The notes beneath the pieces were generated by a model that did not search any database, was not told the origin of the DNA, and was given only the letters and a program-made list of their open reading frames with translations. Shown piece after piece: positions 41,370 through 49,368 of a DNA stretch of 64,000 nucleotides. Position 1 is the stretch's first letter. The number at the start of each line of letters is the position of its first letter. The translations under genes and the position numbers were made by a program. The DNA comes from a bacterium. GTDB lineage: Bacteria > Elusimicrobiota > Elusimicrobia > Elusimicrobiales > UBA9959. The stretch is from the NCBI GenBank assembly GCA_021786295.1, contig JAJYNO010000026.1, positions 1-64,000 of the forward strand. The letters run 5' to 3'.

Positions 41370-44300
41370 CTAGTTGCAGGTGCAATTGCCGCTCGTGTCC
41401 GGTTGTGTGGAACAATAACCCAGCGTGGTGGCCGTCTTCCAGCATACGGCGTGACCCGCCGAGGGATTCCCAAGCGCCGTACAGTTGACGGCATTGCCGG
41501 AAGCGTCCACTCCCAGCGGGTAATTCCCCGCGGAACACTGGCTGCCGGCTACGGCCAAGGCGGAAGCCGTAGAGGCGTTCCCGCTCAGAGTCCCGCTGAA
41601 GGTGGTCGCGGTGACCGTGCCCGCCCCGGAAATGTTGTGGGAGTTCATGCTTATGTTCCCCGCCATGCTGAGGCCGGTCAGGGCGCCGACGGACGTGACG
41701 TTGCCCTGCGCGGCCGTGCTGAGCGTCCCGGAGAGGGTCGTCGCGCTCACGGTGCCCGCCCCGGTCAGGCTGTTGCCGTTCATCGTGATGCCGCCGGCCA
41801 TGCTGAGGCCGGTCAGGGCGCCGACGGACGTGACGTTGCCCTGCGCGGCCGTGCTGAGCGTCCCGGCGAGGGTCGTCGCGCTCACGGTGCCCGCCCCGGT
41901 CAGGCTGTTGCCGTTCATCGTGATGCCGCCGGCCATGCTGAGGCCGGTCAGGGCGCCGACGGAAGTGACGTTGCCCTGCGCGGCCGTGCTGAGCGTCCCG
42001 GCCAAGGTCGTCGCGCTCACGGTACCCGCCCCGGTCAGGTTGTTGCCTCCCATCGCTATGCCAGAGGCCATCGTGACCCCGCCGCTGAAGGTCTGAGCCC
42101 CAGCCCAGGTATTGCCGTGGCTCAGGTTGAGGCCCAGCGGGAACAGGGTGCTCCCGGACCCCTGCAGCGAGGCATCGGTGATCACGCCTCCGATGCTGGA
42201 CATGGACTGCCAGCTGGCGTTGCCGCCGCCGTCTGAGGTCAGGACGTAGTTGTTGCCGGCCCCGGTCGGCATGGTAAAGGAGGTCGTCCTGGTCTGGCCG
42301 GCCACGTTCAGCACTCCGGCGTCCACTTTTATCCCGGAAGAGGTCTCGATGCTGTACTGGGCGGCCCCGCTGGCCCTGAAGGTGCCGCTGGAAGTGGCGG
42401 TTATGGCGGCGAACGTCGGTTTTGCGGCGCTATCCACGTTCTGCGGCAGCGAGAGAACTATGCTCCCCGGGCCGTTCGTTACGTAGACCTGGCTGGCGGT
42501 CCCGGTCAGCGTTCCGGTGGACGGGGCGCCCGAGCCGTCGCCGATCACAAGGCCGCCGTTGCCGAGCAGCGGCAGGGTACCGAGGGGCGAGGCGCCGTTG
42601 CCGTAGATCAGCGCTCCGGCCGTGAACGAGCCGGCCCCGGTACCGCCGCGGCTGACTGCGGCGTACTGTTCCGCGGCGATGGTATTCGCGTCGCTCCAGT
42701 AGGCGTTATACCCGGCCGTGCCGTTCATCACTCCAGGGACTCCGGAGCCGTTGGCCTTAAGCACGCCGTTCAGGGCGCCGGTCACGGCAAGCCCGGAAGC
42801 GCCTTTATAGACCAGGCCGCCCTGCGCCGCCGCGGAAAGGTCCGCGCCGGAGCCGCCGTACTGAAGGCTCAGCGGGCTGGCCAGCGACAGGGCGCCGCTG
42901 GTGCCGAAGCCGGACCTGGCGCCGGCGGAGTTGCCGAACAGCGCGTCGCCGTTAACGTCGAGGGCCGCGGCCGGGGCGATGGTATTCACGCCCGTGCGCG
43001 CGCCGGTGCCGGTGGAAAGATAGACGTCCCCGGCGACCACCAGCGCGGAGAGCTTTACCGGCAGCACCGAGCGCTGGACCAGTTCCCCGTCGAAGGCTAT
43101 ATTGCCGCCCACCACGAGGTTCTCCACCGAGCTCCCGGCGTAGGGATCGTAGGGCGTGCCTATCACCAGGTCTCCGCCTCGCACGTTAAGGCGCGAGACC
43201 GGGTTCACCGTGCCGATGCCGACGTTGCCCCCGGTATTGAGCACCAGCCCGTCGAGAGCGCCGGCCTGCAGGACCACGTTGCCGGTGCCGTTCTGGTCAG
43301 CGTCGGAGCGGACCACCGCGTCGCCGTTGGCGGATACGTTGGTGGCCGATCCCAGCGATCCGGCGCTGTTTATAGTGGTGCCGTCGGGAAAAATTATCCC
43401 GTTGGACAGCGGACCCGAGATGCGGATATTGCCGTTGACGGTGAGCCGCCAGTTCGGGTCCATGACGGAGGTCCCCATTCCGACGTTCCCCATATAGGAG
43501 CTCACATATATGGCCGGGGTGGTGTTGTAGCCGGTGGAGATCCAGACCACGCTGTTCTGGATGCGGTGGTAGACGGAATCGGTGACGACCCTGGGGGTGC
43601 CGTTCAGGACGAGCGCGAGGTTCGGCAGGTAGTCCCCGCTCAGGGTGCCCAGGGTGGCGGTCTTCGCGGCGCCCCGGTAGAATTCTACGCGGGCCTCCGC
43701 GGTGGAGCCGGCCACCAGATAGGCTACGGCGTTGTCGTTGGCGAAGACGGGATTGTTGTCGCCCACCTGCAGATAGGCGGGATCCGGGAAATCGAAGCTC
43801 CTGAGCCCGGCGCCGAGGCGGCCGAACACCGCCGCGTCGCTGGAGACCGTGACCTGGCCCGCGAAAGCGTTCTGCCCGGTAAAGGAGTTCGTGGAGGCCA
43901 GGTACGCCGGGAAGCCGGCGTCGGAACCTATGGCGCCGCTGACCCTGAGCCAGCCGTTCACGACGGTGGAGGAGAGGTAGACCGTGCTGGGATGGGGCGG
44001 GTTGGCGTAGAAATCCCCGTTGACGTGGACGTCGCCGGAAAAGACCGCCGTATCCGCGGCCACTCCGTAGTCAGAAAGGATGGTCCCGTGCACGTGCAGT
44101 TTTTCGCGCGGCGTGTCCGTGCCTATGCCGACGTTATACGGGTTGTTCTCCTGCAGCAGCAGCGGATAACCGTCGGCGGCGCGCACCTCGTTGGGGCGGC
44201 CGGTCCAGGTCCCGGAATAGGAGCCGATGGAGACCTCGTTGCCGCGCACTCCTGTGTCCGAGCGGATGTCGCCGGCCACGTGGAGCGGGGCCTGCGGCGA

Positions 44301-45329
44301 CGCCAGGCCGATGCCGACGTTGCCGGACGAGTCTATCCGCATGCGCTCGGTGGAGTTGGAGTTGAAGGTTATCACGTCGGAGGCGCCCTGGCCCAGGACT
44401 ATGTTCTGGGAATTCATGCCGGTCACGCGGCCGCTGGAAACGTAGAGATTGGAGAAAACGTCGACGTCACCGCCGGTGCGGGAGTTTATCCCCCCGCTGC
44501 CGACATAGAGGCTCCCGTCCACGTCAAGCGCGCCCTTCGGCGGGTTGGGGCCGGTGTCGGCGGTGAAGGACGGGCCTATCCCTATGTTCCCGGAACTGTT
44601 CATGCGCATAAGCATCTTCGCAGGAGTATCGAAGATGACGTCGCCGACCCCCAGGCCGTTGTTGGCGGAGCGGATGCCGACGTCGGTATTGGAGGTGACC
44701 CCGTTGACAGAGGTCCCCACGCCGGCCGTGGTCATGCGGGTGCCGTCCGGAAAGGTTATGCCGTAGCCGACTCCGTACATTTTTATGTCGCCGCCGTTCA
44801 CGGTGAGCTTGGCGTCCGGAGAATTGGTGCCGATCCCGACGTTGGAATAGGACTGGGTGGCCAGCAGGACCTGGTAGGCCGCCGTGAAGGTGGTGACGGA
44901 GACGTTCGCGCCGTCCTCCAGGCGCTTGGCCACCATGGCGTAGGCCACGCTGTCCAGCGGCTCTCGCGGGGAAAGCACGTCGCTCTCGACCTGGACTTCC
45001 AGGTAGAGGGGCTGCCCGGTGGCCAGCACGGAAAGAGGGGGCGTCAGCTCGGCGCTGAAGATGCCCTGCGTGGCCTGCACCGCGGTCTCCGGGCTCTGCC
45101 AGAGGCAGGGCTGGAAAGGCTGGCCGCAGGCCCCCCCGTTGGCGTTGTTGGCCGTAGGGGAGTTGAAGATGCGGAAGTAAAGATGGACGGTATTGGTGAT
45201 CGGCGCGTTGTCCTGTTCCAGGCGGCCCTGGTAGTTCAGGGTGCCGGGCACGCTCCCGGGGGTAATTTCCCCGGCCGTCAGCGCCCGCGGCAGGAGCGCG
45301 GCCGCCAAGAGGAAGATCAGTTTTTTCAT
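41370..45329 (-). CDS. Large repeat-rich surface/stem-fibre protein
   Basis: 1319 residues with a signal peptide (MKKLIFLLAAALLPRALTAG). Residues 20-160 form a compact domain (GTLNYQGRLEQDNAPITNTV...). Next is a long array of fibre-like units with the recurring NVGIGT-x-x-P and L-x-V-x-G motif (about 165-780), each coding a beta-turn as in phage tail-fibre and trimeric stem proteins. The C-terminal third holds 45-residue repeats (TGAGTVSATTLAGTLSTAAQ), three of them nearly identical at DNA level. The end is cysteine-rich (six Cys in the last 70 residues). It is probably exported to the surface; the role is unknown. It follows the small sorting-domain protein gene after 19 bases. Confidence 0.72.
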   Translation of the reverse strand: MKKLIFLLAAALLPRALTAGEITPGSVPGTLNYQGRLEQDNAPITNTVHLYFRIFNSPTANNANGGACGQPFQPCLWQSPETAVQATQGIFSAELTPPLSVLATGQPLYLEVQVESDVLSPREPLDSVAYAMVAKRLEDGANVSVTTFTAAYQVLLATQSYSNVGIGTNSPDAKLTVNGGDIKMYGVGYGITFPDGTRMTTAGVGTSVNGVTSNTDVGIRSANNGLGVGDVIFDTPAKMLMRMNSSGNIGIGPSFTADTGPNPPKGALDVDGSLYVGSGGINSRTGGDVDVFSNLYVSSGRVTGMNSQNIVLGQGASDVITFNSNSTERMRIDSSGNVGIGLASPQAPLHVAGDIRSDTGVRGNEVSIGSYSGTWTGRPNEVRAADGYPLLLQENNPYNVGIGTDTPREKLHVHGTILSDYGVAADTAVFSGDVHVNGDFYANPPHPSTVYLSSTVVNGWLRVSGAIGSDAGFPAYLASTNSFTGQNAFAGQVTVSSDAAVFGRLGAGLRSFDFPDPAYLQVGDNNPVFANDNAVAYLVAGSTAEARVEFYRGAAKTATLGTLSGDYLPNLALVLNGTPRVVTDSVYHRIQNSVVWISTGYNTTPAIYVSSYMGNVGMGTSVMDPNWRLTVNGNIRISGPLSNGIIFPDGTTINSAGSLGSATNVSANGDAVVRSDADQNGTGNVVLQAGALDGLVLNTGGNVGIGTVNPVSRLNVRGGDLVIGTPYDPYAGSSVENLVVGGNIAFDGELVQRSVLPVKLSALVVAGDVYLSTGTGARTGVNTIAPAAALDVNGDALFGNSAGARSGFGTSGALSLASPLSLQYGGSGADLSAAAQGGLVYKGASGLAVTGALNGVLKANGSGVPGVMNGTAGYNAYWSDANTIAAEQYAAVSRGGTGAGSFTAGALIYGNGASPLGTLPLLGNGGLVIGDGSGAPSTGTLTGTASQVYVTNGPGSIVLSLPQNVDSAAKPTFAAITATSSGTFRASGAAQYSIETSSGIKVDAGVLNVAGQTRTTSFTMPTGAGNNYVLTSDGGGNASWQSMSSIGGVITDASLQGSGSTLFPLGLNLSHGNTWAGAQTFSGGVTMASGIAMGGNNLTGAGTVSATTLAGTLSTAAQGNVTSVGALTGLSMAGGITMNGNSLTGAGTVSATTLAGTLSTAAQGNVTSVGALTGLSMAGGITMNGNSLTGAGTVSATTLSGTLSTAAQGNVTSVGALTGLSMAGNISMNSHNISGAGTVTATTFSGTLSGNASTASALAVAGSQCSAGNYPLGVDASGNAVNCTALGNPSAGHAVCWKTATTLGYCSTQPDTSGNCTCN
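41640..42060 (-). repeat. 135-bp tandem repeats inside the fibre gene
   Basis: The sequence ATGCTGAGGCCGGTCAGGGC recurs at 41665, 41800 and 41935, an exact 135-base period. This codes for 45-residue units that differ at only a few bases, with more diverged units on both sides. Such repeats can expand or contract by slippage or recombination. Confidence 0.9.
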
Positions 45330-45348
45330 AAAGTCCGCCTTATCCGAC

Positions 45349-45882
45349 TCATCTGACGATTATAAGTTTCCCTTTCTTGGACGACCCGTCCGAGGTGACG
45401 ACGTAAAAGTACAGGCCGCTCGCGACCTTGCTGCCGGCCGTGTTGCGCAGGTCCCAGCCCACGCTGTCCAAGTTGCCGTCCTTCTGCACCGTGCAGACCC
45501 TTTCCCCCGAGATGGTATAGATGGTGATAGTGGCGCGCAGCGTGAGGCGGGTGAACGTTACCCCGTCGCAGCCCTGGGAGGCCCTGCAGGGGTTGGGATA
45601 GGCGTGGGCCTCGGAGACGTCGGCCTGAGGCGGGCGCCAGGAGTTGACCGTGCCCCAGTTCAGGGTATATCTGCCTCCGGAGAGCGTTCCAAGACCAAGC
45701 TGGCCGGTGCTGCCCAGCAGCGTATAGAGTCCGCCTGTCTTCAGGGCGGAGTTCCCGATAGTGGACTGTTCGCTGATCAGGATGCGGTATACCCCCCCGC
45801 TCAGGATGGCGGACGCGTACTCATAAAGGGCGGCCGAGAGCAGGATTGCCGAGGCCAGGACGATGGCGCGTTTCGAACGCAT
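45349..45882 (-). CDS. Small exported protein with C-terminal sorting-type (T9SS/FlgD-like) domain
   Basis: 177 residues with a signal sequence (about 1-25). A middle part YRILISEQSTIGNSALKTGG and LGSTGQLGLGTLSGGRYTLNWG looks like short beta repeats. It is followed by AYPNPCRASQG, the usual entry to a T9SS-type A sorting domain, and then ITIYTISGERV, GWDLRNTAGSKVASGLYFYVV and the ending KGKLIIVR. The domain is like the end of the large peptidase (KIAVIR). It is first in a two-gene operon with the fibre protein. Partner or anchor for the fibre is a reasonable guess, not shown. Confidence 0.7.
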   Translation of the reverse strand: MRSKRAIVLASAILLSAALYEYASAILSGGVYRILISEQSTIGNSALKTGGLYTLLGSTGQLGLGTLSGGRYTLNWGTVNSWRPPQADVSEAHAYPNPCRASQGCDGVTFTRLTLRATITIYTISGERVCTVQKDGNLDSVGWDLRNTAGSKVASGLYFYVVTSDGSSKKGKLIIVR

Positions 45883-45918
45883 GATATATTGATATAGTAA
45901 AAACTGTTAACTGTCAAT
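45883..45918 (-). promoter_or_regulatory. Leaderless promoter of the fibre operon
   Basis: Minus strand: perfect TTGACA (45913-45918), 16-base spacer, TATATC (45891-45896), then eight bases to the ATG at 45882. No Shine-Dalgarno. Initiation would fall within one or two bases of the start codon. It faces away from the heptosyltransferase promoter. Confidence 0.6.
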
Positions 45919-45986
45919 GACGATAATGTTAAGCGAAAGTTTCGTCCTCCGCCCTGCCGACGGCGGGACGCGGAACCGATAAATGA

Positions 45987-46004
45987 TATAATTTTTTCGT
46001 ATCA
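45987..46004 (+). promoter_or_regulatory. -10 box of the LPS core gene cluster
   Basis: TATAAT at 45987-45992 lies 12 bases before the ATG at 46005. The predicted leader is only about five bases and has no Shine-Dalgarno, so the first GT9 gene is near-leaderless. Confidence 0.45.
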
Positions 46005-47516
46005 ATGGAAATAAACAAGCCGGACCCGCGGATACTCGTCATCAGGATGTCGTCGCTGGGCGACATCATACTGACAGCGCCGGTCTTCAGGAACCTCAAG
46101 GCCAAATGGCCTGGGGCCCGCCTCGAGATGCTGGTGAAGCCGCAGTTCCGCGACGCGGTATCCAGGTGCGCGTTCATAGACCGGGTGATCCCCTTCAACG
46201 GCCTGCTGGCGGCTCTGGCGGGGATCAACGCCGCCCGCTACGACGTTATCATCGACCTCCACGACACGCCCCGCAGCCGCTTCCTCTCGCTGCTGGCCGA
46301 CGCGCCGGCAAAGCTGCGTTATCGGAAGTCCTCGCTGGCCCGGCGGCTTTTCGTGGGGCTGCGCATCCCCAGCCCCGCGCTGGAGAAGCATACGCTGGAC
46401 CGCTACCTCGAGACCTTGGCCGGACTTGGCGTGCCGGTAGTCCACTCCGGCCCGGAACTCGGCGACTGGCCGCCGGCGCCGGGAGGTCCGGCGCTGGGCC
46501 CCGGGCCTCTCAAGGTCTGCCTGCTGCAGACGGCCTTCCTCGGGGACTGCGTCCTGACGCTGCCGCTGCTGAAAAAGCTCAAGGAGACGCTTCCCGGCGC
46601 CTCCGTCACGGTGGTGACCCGCCCGGAGACGGCGGAGGTGTTCGCCGCCTCCGGCCTGGCCTCCGCCATCGTCGAGGACCGCAAGAAGACCGCCTCCTCC
46701 GGCCTGGCGGAATTCCGCAGGCTTACCGCCGAGCTCCGCTCGGGCGGCTTCGACGCGGCCATCGTGCCGCACCGCTCCCTGCGCAGCGCCCTGCTGGCCT
46801 GGCGGGCCGGGATCCCGGTGCGCGTAGGGTTCTCCTCCAGCGCCGGCAGCTTCCTGCTCACCCACAAGGTGCCGTTCTCCTGGCTGCTGCACGACGTGGA
46901 CCGCAACCTGTCGCTGCTCTCCCCGCTGGCAGAGGACCTGAGGACCGCCTTTCCCGGGCTGCGCCGGTCGGCCGGGCCTCCCTATTCGCCGGCGGAGCGC
47001 GTGACCGCCGGCATCAACCCGGGCTCGGCCTGGCCCACCAAACGCTGGCCTGCGGGGAAATGGGCGCGCCTCATAAAGAAGCTGGCCGCCGCCCACGGGG
47101 GGCGGGTGCTGATAGTCGGCGGGCCGGGAGAAAAGGAATGGAACGGCGCCATAGAGCGCATGGCCGGACCGGAGAACTGCCTGAACCTGACCGGCCGCAC
47201 CACGATGCCGGAGCTGATGGAGGCCGTGCGGCCGCTCAAGGTCTTCGTCTCCAACGATTCGGGGCCGATGCATATAGCGGCCGCGCTGGGCGTTCCGGCC
47301 GTCGGGATATTCGGCCCGACCACGCGGGAGCTCGGCTTTTTCCCCTACGGGGACGGCAACCGGGTAGTGGAAACGCCGCTGGCCTGCAGGCCCTGCGCGC
47401 TGCACGGCTCCAGGAAATGTCCTCATTCCCATTTTCTCTGCATGAAGCTGCTCACAGTGCAGGAGGTCTTCGACGCCGCAGAGAAGTGCAGGAGGGGCTC
47501 CGCCGGGGCGGAGTGA
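46005..47516 (+). CDS. Composite GT9 heptosyltransferase-like protein with duplicated N-terminal half
   Basis: 503 residues, about 150 more than a normal GT9. Residues 9-160 are one N-terminal Rossmann half (ILVIRMSSLGDIILTAPVF, ... IIDLHDTPRSRFL). A full GT9 follows from about 167: LKVCLLQTAFLGDCVLTLPLLKKLK, AAIVPHRSLRSALLAW, and the C-terminal donor site INPGSAWPTKRWP and SNDSGPMHIAAALGVPAVGIFGPT. GT9 enzymes add heptose from ADP-heptose to the LPS inner core. The first half lacks its own C-terminal donor domain, so it may be regulatory or bind acceptor. First gene of the core cluster, six bases before the deacetylase. Confidence 0.83.
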   Translation: MEINKPDPRILVIRMSSLGDIILTAPVFRNLKAKWPGARLEMLVKPQFRDAVSRCAFIDRVIPFNGLLAALAGINAARYDVIIDLHDTPRSRFLSLLADAPAKLRYRKSSLARRLFVGLRIPSPALEKHTLDRYLETLAGLGVPVVHSGPELGDWPPAPGGPALGPGPLKVCLLQTAFLGDCVLTLPLLKKLKETLPGASVTVVTRPETAEVFAASGLASAIVEDRKKTASSGLAEFRRLTAELRSGGFDAAIVPHRSLRSALLAWRAGIPVRVGFSSSAGSFLLTHKVPFSWLLHDVDRNLSLLSPLAEDLRTAFPGLRRSAGPPYSPAERVTAGINPGSAWPTKRWPAGKWARLIKKLAAAHGGRVLIVGGPGEKEWNGAIERMAGPENCLNLTGRTTMPELMEAVRPLKVFVSNDSGPMHIAAALGVPAVGIFGPTTRELGFFPYGDGNRVVETPLACRPCALHGSRKCPHSHFLCMKLLTVQEVFDAAEKCRRGSAGAE

Positions 47517-47522
47517 ACTGAC

Positions 47523-48332
47523 ATGACGATGATATTCGCGGTGGTGACGATAGCGGCCCTGGGGCTCAGCGCGCGCTGGGCCTGGTGGAGGAAACCCGTC
47601 CCGGGGATGAAGGTACTCTGCTACCACAAGGTCGGCTCCCCGCCGCCGGGCTCTAAACTGAAGGACCTCTGGGTCAGCCCGAAGAGATTCCGGGCCCAGG
47701 TCAAGTACCTTCTGGACAACGGCTACGCCACGCTGACCTTCTCTGACCTCAAGAAGCTTCACGACAGCGGAGCTCCCCTGCCGGAGAGATCCGTCCTGAT
47801 AACGTTCGACGACGGCTACGAGAACAACTACACCAGCGCCTGGCCGATACTGCGGGAGCTGGGCGCAAAAGGGAACATCTTCGTGGTCTACAACACCATA
47901 GGCAGGACCAACCTCTGGCACGACCCGGCCACCGAGCCGTGGGTGAACATGGCCACGCTGGAGCAGCTGAGGGAGATGCAGGCCAGCGGCGTGATCGAGT
48001 ACGGCTCGCACACCATGAACCACCCGCACCTGGGTTCGCTGCCGCTCGAGGACGCGGCCTGGGAGATGCAGGAATCCAAGCGCCAGCTCGAGGCGGCTTT
48101 AGGGCGCGAGATGTGCGCCTTCGCCTATCCTTACGGCGACGGGGCCTACTCCCCGGAGGTGCGGAAAAAGGCGCTGGAAGCCGGCTACACCTTCGACTTC
48201 AGCTTCAAGCAGGGCAAGACCCTGTGGCCCTGGGACCGCGCCAGCTCGACCATAGACCGCCTTTTCATACGCGGCTCAGACAACAACTGGGACCTCGAGC
48301 TCCACCTGACCCGCGGCGCCTCTAGGCTCTGA
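47523..48332 (+). CDS. Polysaccharide deacetylase (NodB-type), membrane anchored
   Basis: 269 residues. N-terminal transmembrane segment (about 1-20). NodB domain: CYHKVGSPPPGS, metal Asp in VLITFDDGYENN, the H-x-x-x-H motif in GSHTMNHPHLGSL, and FAYPYGDGAYSPEV. It would remove N- or O-acetyl groups from a saccharide. Placed between two GT9 genes, a role in tailoring LPS core sugars fits better than chitin or peptidoglycan breakdown, but this is inference. Confidence 0.87.
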   Translation: MTMIFAVVTIAALGLSARWAWWRKPVPGMKVLCYHKVGSPPPGSKLKDLWVSPKRFRAQVKYLLDNGYATLTFSDLKKLHDSGAPLPERSVLITFDDGYENNYTSAWPILRELGAKGNIFVVYNTIGRTNLWHDPATEPWVNMATLEQLREMQASGVIEYGSHTMNHPHLGSLPLEDAAWEMQESKRQLEAALGREMCAFAYPYGDGAYSPEVRKKALEAGYTFDFSFKQGKTLWPWDRASSTIDRLFIRGSDNNWDLELHLTRGASRL

Positions 48333-48333
48333 A

Positions 48334-49368
48334 ATGGAAAGCGCGCCGCGGAAGATACTGATAATACAGCTGCGCCAGATAGGCGACGTGCTGCTCACCA
48401 CCCCGGCGGCCAGGGCCCTTCGGGAGGCCTTTCCGGAAGCCAGGCTGGACTTTCTGACCCAGTCTCCGTCGGATCAGCTCCTGAGGGGCAACCCGTACAT
48501 AGACAACGTGCTGGTCTACGACCGGGCGAAACCCTTCCGGGAACTGCTCCGCGCGAGGCGCGCGGGCTACGATATCGTGCTGGACTTCCTGTCCAATCCG
48601 CGCTCCGCGCTGCTGGCCGCGCTCAGCGGGGCACGGATCAAGGCCGGCCCGGGGTATACAGCTTCGGCCTGGGCTTACAACAGAAAATTCTTCCCCGGTC
48701 CGGAGCGCCCCTATTCCGCCTTCAGGAAGATAGACGCCCTCTCGGTACTGGGCGTCTCCCCCGCCAGCTACCGCTACCCGGAGCTTTTCCCCTCGCCCGA
48801 GGACCTGGCCTGGGCGGACGCGGCCTTCGCCGCCGCCGGCTTTCCGGCCGGACCGGTCCTGGCCTTCGCTCCGGCCTCGCGCAGGATAACGCGCCAGTGG
48901 CCTCCGGAGCATTACGCGCGCCTTGCGGCCCGCTGCGCCGCCGAACTCGGCGCCGGAGTAATGGTGCTCTGGGGCCCAGGGGAAAAGGAGCTGGCCGGGA
49001 AGGTCGCCGGCCTGGCCGCTTCGGGCCTGGTTAAGCCGGCTCCGGAGACCTCCACTCTGCTGCGGCTGGCCGCCCTGATAAGGAAAAGCGTTCTGACGGT
49101 CTCCAATTGCAGCGGCACCAAGCACATCGCCCAGGCGGCGGGCGTACCCACGCTGGGGATCTACGGGTCCAGCGATCCCGCGCACTGGACCCCGCCGGAC
49201 GACCCCGAGCACCAGACGGTCAGGGACGGGACCCTGGATTGCATAGCGTGCCGCCGGAACTACTGCGACATCGGGATAAAGTGCCTCAGGGACTTATCCC
49301 CCGATACCGTTTTTGCTAAACTAGTCTCTATGCCGGCGATAAAAAGGCTCGGGCGGGGCGCGCCGTGA
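48334..49368 (+). CDS. Glycosyltransferase family 9 (heptosyltransferase) protein
   Basis: 344 residues, normal GT9 size. ILIIQLRQIGDVLLTTPAARALREAFPEA at the start, IVLDFLSNPRSALLAAL, then FAPASRRITRQWPPEHYA and TVSNCSGTKHIAQAAGVPTLGIYGSSDPAHW in the donor-binding half. It likely adds a heptose or related sugar to the LPS core. It starts one base after the deacetylase stop and overlaps lpxK with GTGA. Confidence 0.88.
   Translation: MESAPRKILIIQLRQIGDVLLTTPAARALREAFPEARLDFLTQSPSDQLLRGNPYIDNVLVYDRAKPFRELLRARRAGYDIVLDFLSNPRSALLAALSGARIKAGPGYTASAWAYNRKFFPGPERPYSAFRKIDALSVLGVSPASYRYPELFPSPEDLAWADAAFAAAGFPAGPVLAFAPASRRITRQWPPEHYARLAARCAAELGAGVMVLWGPGEKELAGKVAGLAASGLVKPAPETSTLLRLAALIRKSVLTVSNCSGTKHIAQAAGVPTLGIYGSSDPAHWTPPDDPEHQTVRDGTLDCIACRRNYCDIGIKCLRDLSPDTVFAKLVSMPAIKRLGRGAP

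Noticed and set aside
41640-42060. Possible CRISPR array
   Set aside because: The 135-base units are in-frame coding repeats with no spacers and no cas genes.
43566-45356. 596-codon plus-strand frame over the fibre gene
   Set aside because: Antisense shadow of the repetitive surface protein; no signal peptide or domain and it ignores the operon layout.
45929-46228. 99-codon minus-strand frame over the LPS promoter
   Set aside because: It overlaps the promoter and start of the GT9 gene and has no recognisable features.
46002-48029. 675-codon minus-strand frame over the GT9 and deacetylase genes
   Set aside because: Shadow of two recognised genes, with low-complexity Gly/Arg/His composition.
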